From Paragordius varius (Eukaryota > Nematomorpha), in NCBI GenBank assembly GCA_964247055.1, contig OZ176051.1, positions 1,240,001-1,304,000 on the forward strand: a stretch of DNA of 64,000 nucleotides, in the 5' to 3' direction. Of the stretch, positions 35,698 through 47,784 are shown piece by piece. The notes under the pieces are model-generated. The model was given only the letters and a program-made list of their open reading frames with translations, was not told where the DNA came from and searched no databases. The first letter of the stretch is position 1, and each line of letters starts with the position of its first letter. The position numbers and the translations under genes were made by a program.

Positions 35698-35989
35698 TAA
35701 GGTGACCAGACGTCCCGCTTTTGGCGGGACAGTCCCGCTTTTTCACACTTTGTCCCGCCTCCCGCTACGTTTTTAAAATGTCCCGCTTTTTCACGATTAT
35801 ATATAAAAAAAATTTTTTTTTATCCAAATAAATTTTTTTATCCGTTTAAATTTTTTATCATTAAATATCTTTAAAATCTATATAAATTTTAATTTTAAAT
35901 TTTTTATTTTTAAATTAAAAATAATTATTTTTTTCGAAACTTATATCATATGATTATACACTTTCCTTCTTACTACTACTGTCATTATT

Positions 35990-36320
35990 ATCAAAAAGCC
36001 AAGTTTATACCACAAATCTCTAGATTAAAAGAATAATTGATACCACAAATCGGTACCTTACACGTTTATTCCAGAAAATTAAGGTAATATAATATTTATT
36101 ATACTAATATTTTAGTTTTATTACAAGCCAACATTATTAAAAAGCCAAATTAATACCACAAATCGGTAGCTTAAAAGACAAAATGATACCACAAATCGGT
36201 AGCTTAAAAGACAAATTGATACCACAAATCGGTAGCTTAAAAGACAAATTGATACCACAAATCGGTACCTTACACGTTTATTTCAGAAAATTAAGGTAAT
36301 ATAATATTTATTATACAAAT
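35990..36320 (+). repeat. Tandem repeats near the hAT 5' end
   Basis: A roughly 32-bp unit, containing gataccacaaatcggtagc and ttaaaagacaaa, occurs at least three times in a row. It is flanked by two longer copies (about 70 bp) that continue into ttacacgtttattccagaaa and a shared AT-rich tail. Such arrays next to the ends often serve as transposase-binding repeats; here this is inference. Confidence 0.8.
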
Positions 36321-38639
36321 AGTAGTTTATAAATATGAGCACAAAAAGAGGTTGTAAATTCAACGATGAATTAATGAAAGATTTTTCTTTTATTAAAAAA
36401 ATGAAGAATGAATCATCTGTTAAATGTCTTAATTGAGAGGGGGAATTCACCCTAGCACATGGCGGCAAGCATGATATTACAAAGCATATGGCAACACAGA
36501 AACATAAAAAATGTTTAGATATGGCGGCATCATCTTACAAAAGCGATTTTTTTCGAAAAACCGTTTTTGGAGAGGAAGAAAAGAATTTGGCCCTAGCTGA
36601 GGGCGTGTTATCTTTTCACGCCGTTAATCACAATCATTCCTTTAGATCTATGGACTGTACCTCACAGGTTATTCGCACGTTTTTCCATAAAAAATTTACA
36701 TGTACCCGTACAAAGGCTGAAGCCATTGTGTGCAATGTCCTTTCGCCACATGCATTTCTGAAATACAAAAAGATTTGCTAAAAATTAATTTCTTAACCCT
36801 ATACTCTGATGCATCAAATCACCATGAAACAAAATTATTTCCCACTTTGATAAGATATTTTGATTCAGAAACCGGAGTAAAAATTAAAACCCGGTGAAAA
36901 TTCCGAAATAATATTTACTTCAATTATGCATATTCTAGAAAAAAATAATTTAAAAGACAAATCGCATATTGCGCTGACAACACCAATAAGAACTTTGGTG
37001 GAAAAGCAAGGAAGGGAACAAAAAATATTTTACATAAATTAACAGATAATGTTAATCAAAACATTATTGGCGTTGGGTGTGCAGCGCATATAATACACAA
37101 CGCTATTCAAACAGCTGCTGATTTGTTACCCCTAGATGTGGTAAATGTAGTAGTTAAAATATATTCCTATTTTTATATATCCACGGTACGTGTTGAAACG
37201 CTTAAAGAATTCTGTGAAAATGCAGAAGTTCAATATCAAAAAATGCTTGGATATTGTAAAACGCGTTGGTTAGCTTTTATGCCAGCTATCGAAGGAATTT
37301 TAAAAATGTATGATCCTTTAAAATCTTTTGTTTTTTGAAAGTGATTCTTCAAAAATATGGTTAGAATTCTTACATAATCAAGTTTCTCTCTTTCAAAATG
37401 TTATTAAATTTATAGAAGGTGACAAAATTTCGGCAATCGAAGTAGCCAATGAAGTTAACTTAAAATTCCAATCTCAAGAACGGTTAGAAAATAATTTTAT
37501 ACCATTAACCATCCGCAATATAATAAATAATTTAGAAAAACAAGGCTTAATAAATCGCCAAGATATCCTGTACCATATAAAAATGTTTTATACAAACTGT
37601 AAAGATTATTTGGAAGCTGGACGATGCAATTCAATGAAATTGATCATTTTCATTGGATAAAATTAAAATCAGAATTTAATTGGTGCGATGTTCAAAAATC
37701 ATTTGATTATATATGCTCCCAAAAATTCTCAAAAAGTAATCTTTCAGAAAATGATCTTTTTTCTGAAATATCATTAGTTAAAAGATATGTTAATAATGAA
37801 AAACTTAAATTATGGACAAACGAAAAATATACAGTAGAAAAGAAATGGTTGGAAATATTTCATCATTTTGAAGCCAACTATATTACAAACAATAATATTT
37901 TAAAAATTGTGGAATTCGCACTATCTTTACCTGGAACCAACGCTGCTACTGAGCGCGTTATTTCCACAGTAAATCAGGTGTGGACCTAAAAATCAAATTT
38001 AAATGTTGAAACTTTAAAGGCCGTTTTATCTGTCAAATATAATTTGACAAATTCTTGTGAATACTTCTACAATATTTTAAAAAATGATGACAATCTGCTA
38101 AAAAGCATTCACTCAAACAAAAAATATACCAAAGAATAAAATATTTTCTTTAAAGTTTTTGTGTTAAAAAATAAACAAAATTACTTAAAATATTGTATAA
38201 GTCTTCATAATTTGTTAAATTATATTTGAACACATAAAATGGCTTTTATTCAACATTTAAATTTGATTCCGTGTCCTTACCTATAATTTACTGTGAAAAA
38301 ACGCGTTCAATAGCAGTGGTTCAGGTAAAGATAATGAAAATTCTACAATTAAAATATTATTGTATGAAACATAATTTGTTTAAAAATGATTATTTTAACC
38401 ATTTCTATCCTACTTATTTTTTTCTATGGTCCATAATATAAGTTTCATTCAATATATTTATTTAATATTGAGACTTCATAAAAAAGTGTCATTGTACACC
38501 GTCTTGTCTTCCAAATAATCGTTTCTGTTTGTATAAAACATTTATATATTCTGGCTATTCATTGAGCATTGTTTTTCTGGATGCTTTATAATATTGCGAT
38601 TAGGTAATGGTATAAAATTATTTTCTAACCTTTTTTGAC

Positions 38640-39000
38640 TTGAAATTTTGACCTTTGTCCTGTGATAAAAAATAGGATTCTAGGAGATCACATTTTTATA
38701 AATATTTCAATCGCTGGCAAAAGAGCTAACCAACACTTCTACAACCAAGCATTTTAACATCTATATTTTTCACATCCAGGGGTAACAAATCAGTAGTTGT
38801 TTGAATAGCGTTGTGTATCTGCCAACAATGTTTTGATTAAGATTATTCGCTTAATTGTTAAAAATATTTTTATGCCGCTTCTTGCATCACCCAGCGCACT
38901 GTGTGATGATTTCGTCTTTATTATTTTTTTCTAGAATATTGCAATCACTTCATCCTTTGTTCGTGCACATGTAAATTTATTGAATAAGGTACAAACAACC
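38640..39000 (-). mobile_element. Inverted, internally deleted transposase fragment within the hAT
   Basis: Read on the minus strand, this piece matches the hAT's own transposase in order: about 36700-36745 (aaatttacatgtgcacgaac), then about 36927-36960 (tattctagaaaaaaataat), then about 37040-37260 (taatcttaatcaaaacattg, aacaactactgatttgttac). The stretches between are missing. It is a second, shrunken copy facing backwards, from either a nested insertion or an internal rearrangement. Confidence 0.72.
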
Positions 39001-39157
39001 TGTGAAATTTTTTTTCATATTTATAATGTATTTGTGTTAAAAATAAATAAATATTACAATAAATTTTTTGTATAAAAATTTTTGGTTTTACCCCCCAATG
39101 ACCCCCCCCCTTCTCAGATTTGTCCCGCTTTTTCCTTCAAAAAATCTGGTCACCTTA

Positions 39158-41110
39158 GGTATGGCTCCATCAAAAAATACGCTACCATAGACTAATGCAA
39201 CTAAAAAGTGGTTTTTTGCCCAAAGATGACTTATCTTTCATCAGCTGCCCTCGATATTGGCAAAAACAATCCCAATCAAAAGGAGCTTTATAACAAATTA
39301 AATAAAGAGTTTGCTAACCAACAAAAAAATGATATAAACGCATATTAGGATAATCTTTGCGATGAAATCGAAAATAAAAATAAAAATAAAAAGGGTATAA
39401 ACATTATCACCTCAGTCAAACAAACTATTGCAACAAAAATATATTTATAAAGGACCTTTACTTGATTCCAATGGGATAGAAGTTACTGAAAAACATAATA
39501 TAATTAACAGAAGGAAACAATATTTCAAAGACCTTTACAGTGACTCAAACTTCACACATTCTCAGCATAACATCCCTATAGATAAACCACCCATCCTAGA
39601 AAGTGAGGTCCTCAATGCAATCAAATCTCTTCCTCGCAACAAAGCCTTGTGATATGACGACATCCCTATAATACTAAATTACATTCCATTAAAAACACTT
39701 ACAATCGTTTACCAAAATTTTTTCGATCCGCCATCTGCCAAACAATTGGTCTAAATCTCTACTTATACCGATTCATAAAAAAGGCAATCCTAAAATATGC
39801 AGCAACTACCGAACAAAAGCGCTTATATCGCAAGCTCAAAAATATTATAAAAAATATTGTATGATAGATTATTATCCCAAGTTGAGAATAACATCTCACA
39901 AAATCAAGCTGGTTTTTGGAAGCGAGGAGGCTGCAGAGACCATATCTGCAACCTTAGGTTTATCATGGAAAGATATATTATATAACACAACAAACCTTTT
40001 TATCTCTGTTTTATTGATTACACAAAAGCCTTTGACAAGATTATTCACAACACACTATGAGGAACCTTGGAAAAAATTGGCACAACACCTGCTCTCATCC
40101 AAATAAAAAAATCTTTATACAGCAACATTGATGCATGTATTCAAACCCTTTGATTTTTCATACAAATAGGGGCGCGCAAGGGTGCATCCTTTCACCACTA
40201 TTATTCACTTCACCGAACATATCTGGTCCAAGTTAGATACTCAGAATCATATCGGTCTAAATCTAGGCGGATAAATTAACCTTAAATACGCGGACGATAC
40301 TGTTCTACTTTCTGACTCACATTACGATTTATAACGCCTCCTGGAAAAACTACATCTTGAGAGCCAATCTCGGCCTCGAAATTAACCTGGCAAAAACCAA
40401 TCATATCAAATGAAGCCACATGCTCAATCAAAATGGGCGAACACTGTATAGAAACACTCGACAACTATATATTTAGGAGTCGAAATTATTAATAAAAATA
40501 ATACAACACCTGAAATTAAACGAAGACTAGCCATAGCCAGGGCTAAAATGAAATCATATCGCAAGATATGGTCTTCACAGAAAATACCAAAACTACCAAA
40601 ATAAAATTTTAAATTTAATAATATTCCCAATCGCAACCTATGGCTGCGAAAGCTGAGTATGCAAAAACTCTAACCAAAAAATTCTACAAGCTTTTGAGCG
40701 AACCTGTTGGAGAATGCTACTTGGTAAGAAATGGACGGACAAACTCACTAATGAATGGATCCGCATTACAATGAATTCTAAGATTATTTACTTCAAATGA
40801 TAACAAAACGGAGATTAGGCTACTTTGGCCACATCATCCGCAACAACAAATTGAAAAAACAATCATGCTAGGCCTGGTAAAAGGTAAACATAAAAGAGGC
40901 AGATTCAGAAAAAGATGGTCAAACAATTAACAGATGACACCCACCTTACAATCTCCAATCTGATCACAGATCAGCCTACAGAAAATTTGTCCAAGAAGTC
41001 CAGAAAATTGAATATGTCATTCACTTATTCATCAGACTATATAAAATCACTAATGATTTTAGACATTTCATGTTTAATGGCGTATTCAACTGAGCGCTTT
41101 CTCTTCTTAT
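39158..41110 (+). mobile_element. LINE relic (RTE/CR1-like reverse transcriptase)
   Basis: Plus-strand pieces, in order, of a non-LTR retrotransposon reverse transcriptase: GPLLDSNGIEVTEKHNIINR (near 39450), SEVLNAIKSLPRNKA (39600), NISQNQAGFWKRGGCRDHIC (39890), FIDYTKAFDKIIH (40005), ETLDNYIFLGVEI (40460), RLGYFGHIIRNNKL (40810) and a final region to about 41080. Many stops and frameshifts show it is dead; the YADD-type motif region near 40290 is corrupted. The hAT element inserted into its 5' part, so the LINE is older. Confidence 0.85.
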
Positions 41111-42917
41111 ATTAACCTTTTTGCAGCACCTTATGCTAAATAGCCCTTGTGGGTATACGTAGTTTTGAAGCAATTTTTAAAAAAAACTTAGGAGACGAAA
41201 CGGCTTCAATTATAGCCATTTAAAAGCGAAAATTTTAGTTTAATTTTTTCAAATAGCATATGGTTGGGCCGTACGCGATGAATGGGTCTCCAAACACAAA
41301 ACACTGGAGACTATTTTTTTCTGCTTATTGCATAAAATTAATGATATTATCGACTAAGTCACAACGAGTAACGGAGAAATAGTAAGCAAGATTATTTAGC
41401 GCAAATAATAAAGTTCGATAGATTTTGCAGGATATATAAAGTAAGCTCAAAGCGGTGATCCGCCATGTTAAACTTATTTAGTAATTTTACTGTGATGATA
41501 TTTCAAGTTATAAATGCTGGAAAAACAATTTTTAGTCCTTACAATTTTATAAAAAAAAGTTCTTTATTCCGGCCACATGTAACGTAAAATCCAGTGCTCT
41601 ACGCAGGAGACAGACAGTTGGTTATATATTGAATTAGTAATTAAATCCCAAAAGGATCTTTTTTATTATATCAGTATGAAATATTATGCAAACTTGTTTG
41701 AAAGTCGAAATTTGTTTATTATCTAAATTAACTTCAATCTTATGGGAACATTACTTGAAATTCAGCAAATTTCCATAACACTTAATTTAAACCGTTTTTT
41801 AGCATCTCTTTTCAAAAATTCGGCATTTAATCCTGTCTTTTGAAGTCCGGAGAAAAATCTTATTTCTAGTTATAAGTCATGTGTTACTCTACTTTTTAAA
41901 TTTTACCTTAATCAATCAAGTCCACATCTTCGCAAATGCACTAACCATTATAATAAAGTTTTTTAAATAAAAGGCATAATAATATATGGATAAGCTTAAT
42001 TTTTATTTTTAATTAAATATGATAAAGATAAATCTAATAGATTATATTGATCAAAGACATATACAATATTATTAATATACGTGCGTTTAATACGATCTAA
42101 GTACTAATATTGTGCTGAACTGGTTTTTTTGTATTATTATATAATTATTTTATAAAATGTTTTAATACTTTATTGTTTTCTATTTCTCGAATATAATTTT
42201 TTGTGAGTAGCCTTGGCATTATTTCGACAATACCGCTGTTAATTGTTTATATTCTCACCTTTAACGCTAAAAACTGTATACTTTAAATCGTAATTAAAAA
42301 ATTAGACTTTTTTCAAAAAACGGTTATTTATAATCAACACAAAATCAAGAAAAAACAATAAACATACAAAACATGATATTTCCTTATGAATTATTTTTCG
42401 AATCACAAAACAAGCATTGTTTTTCAATGTAAAGTCCCGCCTCTATTCATGGAATAAGTGATTATTTTGATAAAGAATCGCCATATAAATTATGTTATCT
42501 ATGTAAATTTATTATATAAAAAATATTTTGATCCATCTCTCCTCGATAAATTCGATAAATTTCCAAAAAATATAAATTTACAAATTTACCATGTATACAT
42601 ATATTTATTTTTCGGAAAATATTGCAATCGCTTTACCTGTTTCATAGTAGTAATTATATAGCAATATAATCCACGTGCCGACGAGATTGACATATAAACT
42701 ATGTCAATATTTGGTTTAGAAATGAAGAGAAATGTATCATATAATATATAATGTAAAACAAGCGCGTTTTTATTTTTTTTGGATATCATATCAACTCGAC
42801 TCAATCAAAATGAATTAACAATATTAACAATATTATATTCACCAAAAAAAAGATATTTTAAAAGCATATTGATTGAATTTTCTACCCAATCTTTTACACG
42901 GAAACTGTAATTTTTGG
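41111..42917. other. Intergenic, upstream of the chondroitin synthase gene
   Basis: 1.8 kb of AT-rich sequence. The first 150 bp may be the LINE tail. A small hairpin, gtctcca / tggagac, lies near 41284-41310. Short open frames here show no domain. The promoter of the next gene is presumably near the right end. Confidence 0.4.
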
Positions 42918-45900
42918 ATGAGAAATAATCACCTTTTCACTTTATACGACACTATGGGACACCTAACAAAAACCAATCATCCGAAACGCAAAAAAAATTC
43001 CATTTTAAATTTTGTGTTGAGTGTTGGTCTTGGATTTCTAATCTCTATTGTTATACAATTACTTATACTTTCACGTACGCCTTGTCAAATTCTCAACAGT
43101 TTTAGCAATAAATTTTATCAAAAATTGCCACAAAGTTTCGGATCACCTCAGCCTTTGATTGGACCGAATAATAATTTAAACTCTGTGTTAACAGCCAATT
43201 ATTTGCCTAATAATGTACCAGAAATCGGATCAGGTATGTATTGCGTTTATAAAATTAAATCCTTAAGTATGCTAAAAAAAGTTTTTAACCCAATAAATTT
43301 TTTAATGTTCCTTATTATTGACAATTTTTAAATATGTTATGCATATTTGCAAATAATATTAATATGAATTCAATTTTTATTTTTGTTTTTTTCTTTCACC
43401 TTTCGATACTTTGATTTTTAGGTATTGTTTATTTGACAGGATGTTAGTAATTATAAAAAAATGTTTACATTATATCAAAAAAACAACGCTGTTTACATAA
43501 AAATTGGCCATGATTTTTAATTTATAAAAAAGATATAATCTATAAAAAATGTAACATATCGGAAATACTGTGTATTTATAAATGGTTAGTTGTGTATAAA
43601 AAATAAAAAATTACAGTTAGCAGGGTTAACAATACAAATAGCTTTATGGGCCACATTAAAAATATATATACGCATTAATAAATATTTTATTCGATTTCTA
43701 AGATAAGATTGTAAAAATAATTATGAATACAATATTACTACCACACCAATTTTTGCTATTTAGTTGCCAACGTTTGGGCAGACTTACTCAGAAAATTTGT
43801 TGAAGAAAAATCATAAGATTTTGGAACTAGCATATCTTATAAATCATGTTATTAATGCAGTTATTATAACATAGAGTTCACCCCTGGTTTTCGAGCGATT
43901 TCTTTTAAGTTTTGTAATTTTAGATGTTTTTTTACCAAAACAAATTTTTTTTAATGTGTTTAGATGTAAATAACTTAGTTATTGTCGGCGTTATGACTGC
44001 ACAAAAATTCATAAATAGCCGAGTCATTGCAGGTTACGAAACTTGGGCCAAAACTATCCCGGGGAAAGTCATTTATTTTTGCAGTGATATTGATGTGGAT
44101 TCTGACAATATGACTCTAAATGCAAACTCAACACAACTACCTTTAAATGGAACTGAAACCGAGATCGACTTAGATTCTGGTAGGATTTATATCAATTTTA
44201 GTTTATGATAAATATGTTGTCACTAAGACAAGTTTTTTTATATAAATTTTAAGAATAAGTGTGTAGTTTGAAAATTTTTTTAGAGATAAAAAATTTATTA
44301 ATTGGTGCTCAATTTTATTGGTTAGTTTGTATAAAAACAAATCTGAAATATTTTTTCATTTATTGTGTAAAATATTATATTCTTCTCTAAATATATTCAT
44401 TACATTTACTCAAGACAAAATCTTTGAGATGTCGCCCAAGTTTCTGAGATTCAAACCGAAAAGAATCCATATTCCTGGCATGTCACCTGAGCAAGAACCG
44501 CTCATTATTTCTTTGCCAGGGGTCACTGATGCCTACCCGCCCCAAAAGAAATCTTTTATGATGCTCAAATTTTTGTATGACAATTTTTATGATCAGTTCA
44601 AATGGTTCATTAGGGCTGACGATGATGTATTTATAAGGGGAGATCAATTAACTACCCTACTAAAGTCACTCAATGAAAATAGACCGTATTTTATAGGTAT
44701 TCTGCTTCCTAAGAGAATGTTGTTACAATTTAACAGCTAAAATTTAAATACGGGCAAAACGTAAAAACATAAAGACAAATGTTTTATTTTAAACCACTAT
44801 GTTTATATATGATTTTTTTTTAAAATATACTCATTGTTTCAAACTGAAAAGTATGAAAAATCAATTATTTATTTAAAAATGTAACTTTATAGTTTACATA
44901 AGAAAAATTAAGGTTTAAAAAGTATGGTTGACTTTTAAAAATATTTCTTACGTTTTGTCTGTATAATATAAATTTTTACGATAGTATTTATAAAATCTTG
45001 TATACATAGGTCAGACCGGTCAAGGGATTAAAGCAGAGATGGGATTGTTACATCTTAACTTTGATGAAAATTTTTGTATGGGTGGACCATCTATGATTCT
45101 CAGCAAAGAAACGATAAAGCGAATGGCACCTCACATAAAGTATTGCTTGAATCATTTATACACCTCTCATGAAGACATAGAAATCGGGCGATGTGTTAAA
45201 ACATTTGCTGGGACAGCGTGCACTTGGGCCTATGAGGTATTAAATAATGAATTTTCAAAAATTTGTAAAGCAAAAGATTTTGATTTATAAATAAGGGTTA
45301 AATTTTTGACTTAATATGCAAAATAACCGGTCTGACGGCTTGTAAATTCAGGACTCATAGTTATAATCATAAAATTAATACCACAAATGCATATCCATAT
45401 TGCAATTAAATAACAAATTTGCCAATTAAATCGGTTTAATAGTGCTGATATAATATTATAAACAATTAACGATTTGAGAAATTTTATTTTATACTTTCTT
45501 ACATTGAATATTAATTTCATACCATTATTTTTATATGATTTATATCATGGGACAAGCCTGTTTACAATTTTTTTTGACTGGTTATTTTTAGAAGCGGAAA
45601 TCAATCGAGGTCTGACGCAACCCTATTTCGAAATAATTATAAGCATAACTAAAATCCAAAATTTGTTTGTAATTACAATGGCAACTTTTTCAATTGTCTC
45701 AAATATTTTAATTGATATAATATTCAAGCACATCAATTTTCAGTATATATGTATATTCTATATATCTTTCAGACTCAAAACATATTTTTGCACAACCCGA
45801 ACGGCGAAACTGTTTGGATCCGGAATAATACTTCAACAATGAAAGCAGCTTATGATCGGGCACTAACTATCCATCCATTCAAGAACCACATGGGGTTTTA

Positions 45901-47476
45901 TGATGCCCGGGCTTATTTCCTTCAGCGGAAAATGATGCATTTGCGACAATACCATTGGCAACTCAAATTGCAACTCAACGCATTTAAAAAAACACCGAGC
46001 AATGATCCTTTTGTCAAACCAAAGTTTGACCGAAAACAAAATATCCCTCAATATGTTTATGTGGTTAAGGATTATATTTTACTCTCCAACAAAATGAGTA
46101 ACCCGAAAAGAAAAATAGATGATAGCTTAAAGGAACACTTGGAAAACATAAAGAATTGGATTGTGGCACATTTGAATCCCTTGATACAAAATCAAGGTTT
46201 GTACTTTTACAAATCTGAAATTCGGTGGACATACCTTAGTGTAGATAATCCCTTGGGACACGATATGTACATGAGTATTCTCTTCAACTACAAACGCCAC
46301 AAATCAAATTACCGGAAATGGATTGATGCCGAATTTAAAATTCATTGCCCTTACTATGATATGATTTTCCAGGAATTCGATCCACTTGATACAAGGTTAA
46401 CTATGAGGAGCGGTTTAAATATCACAAATAGCAAAAACGGAGGGAATGAAAACAAAAAAAGCTCTCAACCGGCGGCCCCAATTTTAGATTTGAATGCTTG
46501 GAAACCGGTTTTCGCTAGCCTTGTGGATCGCATTAAAGAAATGGCTTTGTCAGATTCCTCCAACAAACAAGACATTTTAGACAGTAACAGCAATAGCAAC
46601 AATTATTTTTTGAATGAATGGCGAAAAATTACCATAAACTTTATCGTTCCTTTGGCTGGACGAATGGCCAATTTTAAAAGATTTCTCACAAATTTTGAGC
46701 TCGTTTGTTTGGCTAACAATGAAGCGGTAACCTTGACCATTGTTAATTTTCAAATCAATGACATCAACAATAGTAGTATTCCTACTATGGAAAACAATGA
46801 AACAAATACATTGATTCTAAAATACTTGAATGAGTTAAAAACGAAACATCCAATTTACACGAATGCAATAGATATCATAAATTTGAAGGGTGATTTTAGC
46901 CGAGGATTGGCTCTTGAAATCGGTTCTTCCCGGTTCCAAGCTAATGATTTACTGTTTTTCATTGACGTTGATATGATTTTTGATAGAGCATTTTTGCGAC
47001 GCATACGTCATTTTGCTCGTTTTAACCAATCCATATATTATCCCATAGTGTTTAGTCAATACAATCCTGAATTCGTTCCTGGCAATAAGAATTACATTCA
47101 ATCCATTAATGATTTTAACATTACCTTGTTGCCGAATTTGTTGTCGTTCGCTAATCAAGGACATCTCATAAGCCTTGAACGTGGATATTGGCGAACTTAT
47201 GGTTTTGGGTTGGTTGGCATTTATAAATATGATTTTGAGCAAGTTGGTGGTTTTGACATGAGTATTTTGGGTTGGGGAAAGGAGGATGTAGACCTCTTTG
47301 ATAAAAGTTTGAAAGAAAAGTATCAAGTTTTCCATGCCCCCGACCCTGGGCTAATTCACGTTTTCCATGATTCTGAGTGTCCTTCAGAGCTTAAGGATGA
47401 CCAGTTTGCCATGTGTCTCAAATCCAAAGGCAATAACTTGGCTAACAATAAAAATTTGTACAATTACCTTTATTAA
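42918..47476 (+). CDS. CHSY1: Chondroitin sulfate synthase (CHSY family)
   Basis: A Golgi bifunctional polymerase that alternates GlcA and GalNAc on chondroitin. Five exons (42918-43233, 43964-44179, 44415-44696, 45010-45236, 45773-47476) give 914 residues (human CHSY1 about 802). Type II topology: anchor at about 28-51. The GT31 N-terminal domain has VGVMTAQKFINSR, AYPPQKKSFMMLKF, RADDDVF (DDD at 246-248), NFDENFCMGGPSMILS and TSHEDIEIGRCV. The C-terminal GT7-like domain has FIVPLAGR, FSRGLALEIGSSRF, FFIDVDMIF (DVD at about 745-747), YGFGLVGIYKYDF and GWGKEDVDLF. Both metal motifs are intact. The extra length is a polar insert around 500-540. CHSY1 versus CHSY3 is a vertebrate split, so the symbol means the family only. 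Confidence 0.94.
43621..43886. mobile_element. Non-autonomous hAT-like element in CHSY intron 1
   Basis: Begins CAGGGTTAACAA and ends AGTTCACCCCTG. The interior shares blocks with 27499-27817: aatagctttatgggcc, cgatttctaagataagat and ctcagaaaatttgttg. Two members in introns of different genes define the family. No transposase is present. Confidence 0.6.
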
Positions 47477-47784
47477 TCCTTCCAACTCTGAAAAAAGTAT
47501 AACATAATAGAAACTAAGCAAAGAAAGCATTAAAATACAATGGAAAAATGGACATTTTTCTCTTTTAAAAAGTACTCAGATACAATTACACACCTGCCAT
47601 TGCTCAACCAAAGTATATCAATCAAGTCACCAAAAAAAACAATTAACATGTATTTTATCATATTATAATATTTGTATATATAAGTTTTTCATATTTAAAA
47701 CATATTAATTAAATAAAATTGGAAAAACATTTGATTTATTCATAACTGAAATCGACAAATGTGAGCTAATTTATAAAAAAAATG
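47477..47784. other. Convergent 3' spacer, CHSY and ADRM1
   Basis: 308 bp between two convergent stop codons; the 3' untranslated regions of both genes must end or overlap here. An aataaaa signal is visible for the plus gene near 47710. Nothing else was seen. Confidence 0.45.

Larger units (their letters stand above)
35698..39157 (+). mobile_element. hAT DNA transposon, 3.46 kb, inactive (ZBED5-like transposase)
   Basis: Terminal inverted repeats TAAGGTGACCAGA / TCTGGTCACCTTA are flanked by a perfect 8-bp target duplication, ggtatggc (35690-35697 and 39158-39165), diagnostic of hAT. Subterminal gtcccgc motifs occur at both ends. The plus strand encodes a degraded transposase from about 36336 to 38140. 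It has a BED-finger start (MSTKRGCKF), SFRSMDCTSQVI, a segment with VGCAAHIIHNAIQTAADLLP-like order, TRWLAFMPAIEG, and the C-terminal dimerisation region LPGTNAATERVISTV. Several stops and frameshifts interrupt it, one replacing the second BED cysteine near 36434. The perfect target duplication suggests moderate age. Confidence 0.9.

Noticed and set aside
35970-36320. CRISPR-like regular repeats
   Set aside because: The units are direct tandem copies without unique spacers, lie inside a hAT transposon and are in a eukaryotic genome.
43921-43963. Upstream acceptor (ttttag at 43923) for CHSY exon 2
   Set aside because: It would put the exon out of frame; the acceptor at 43962-43963 restores the family sequence.
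46949-47335. 128-codon minus-strand open frame
   Set aside because: It is a shadow of the chondroitin synthase C-terminal exon on the other strand.
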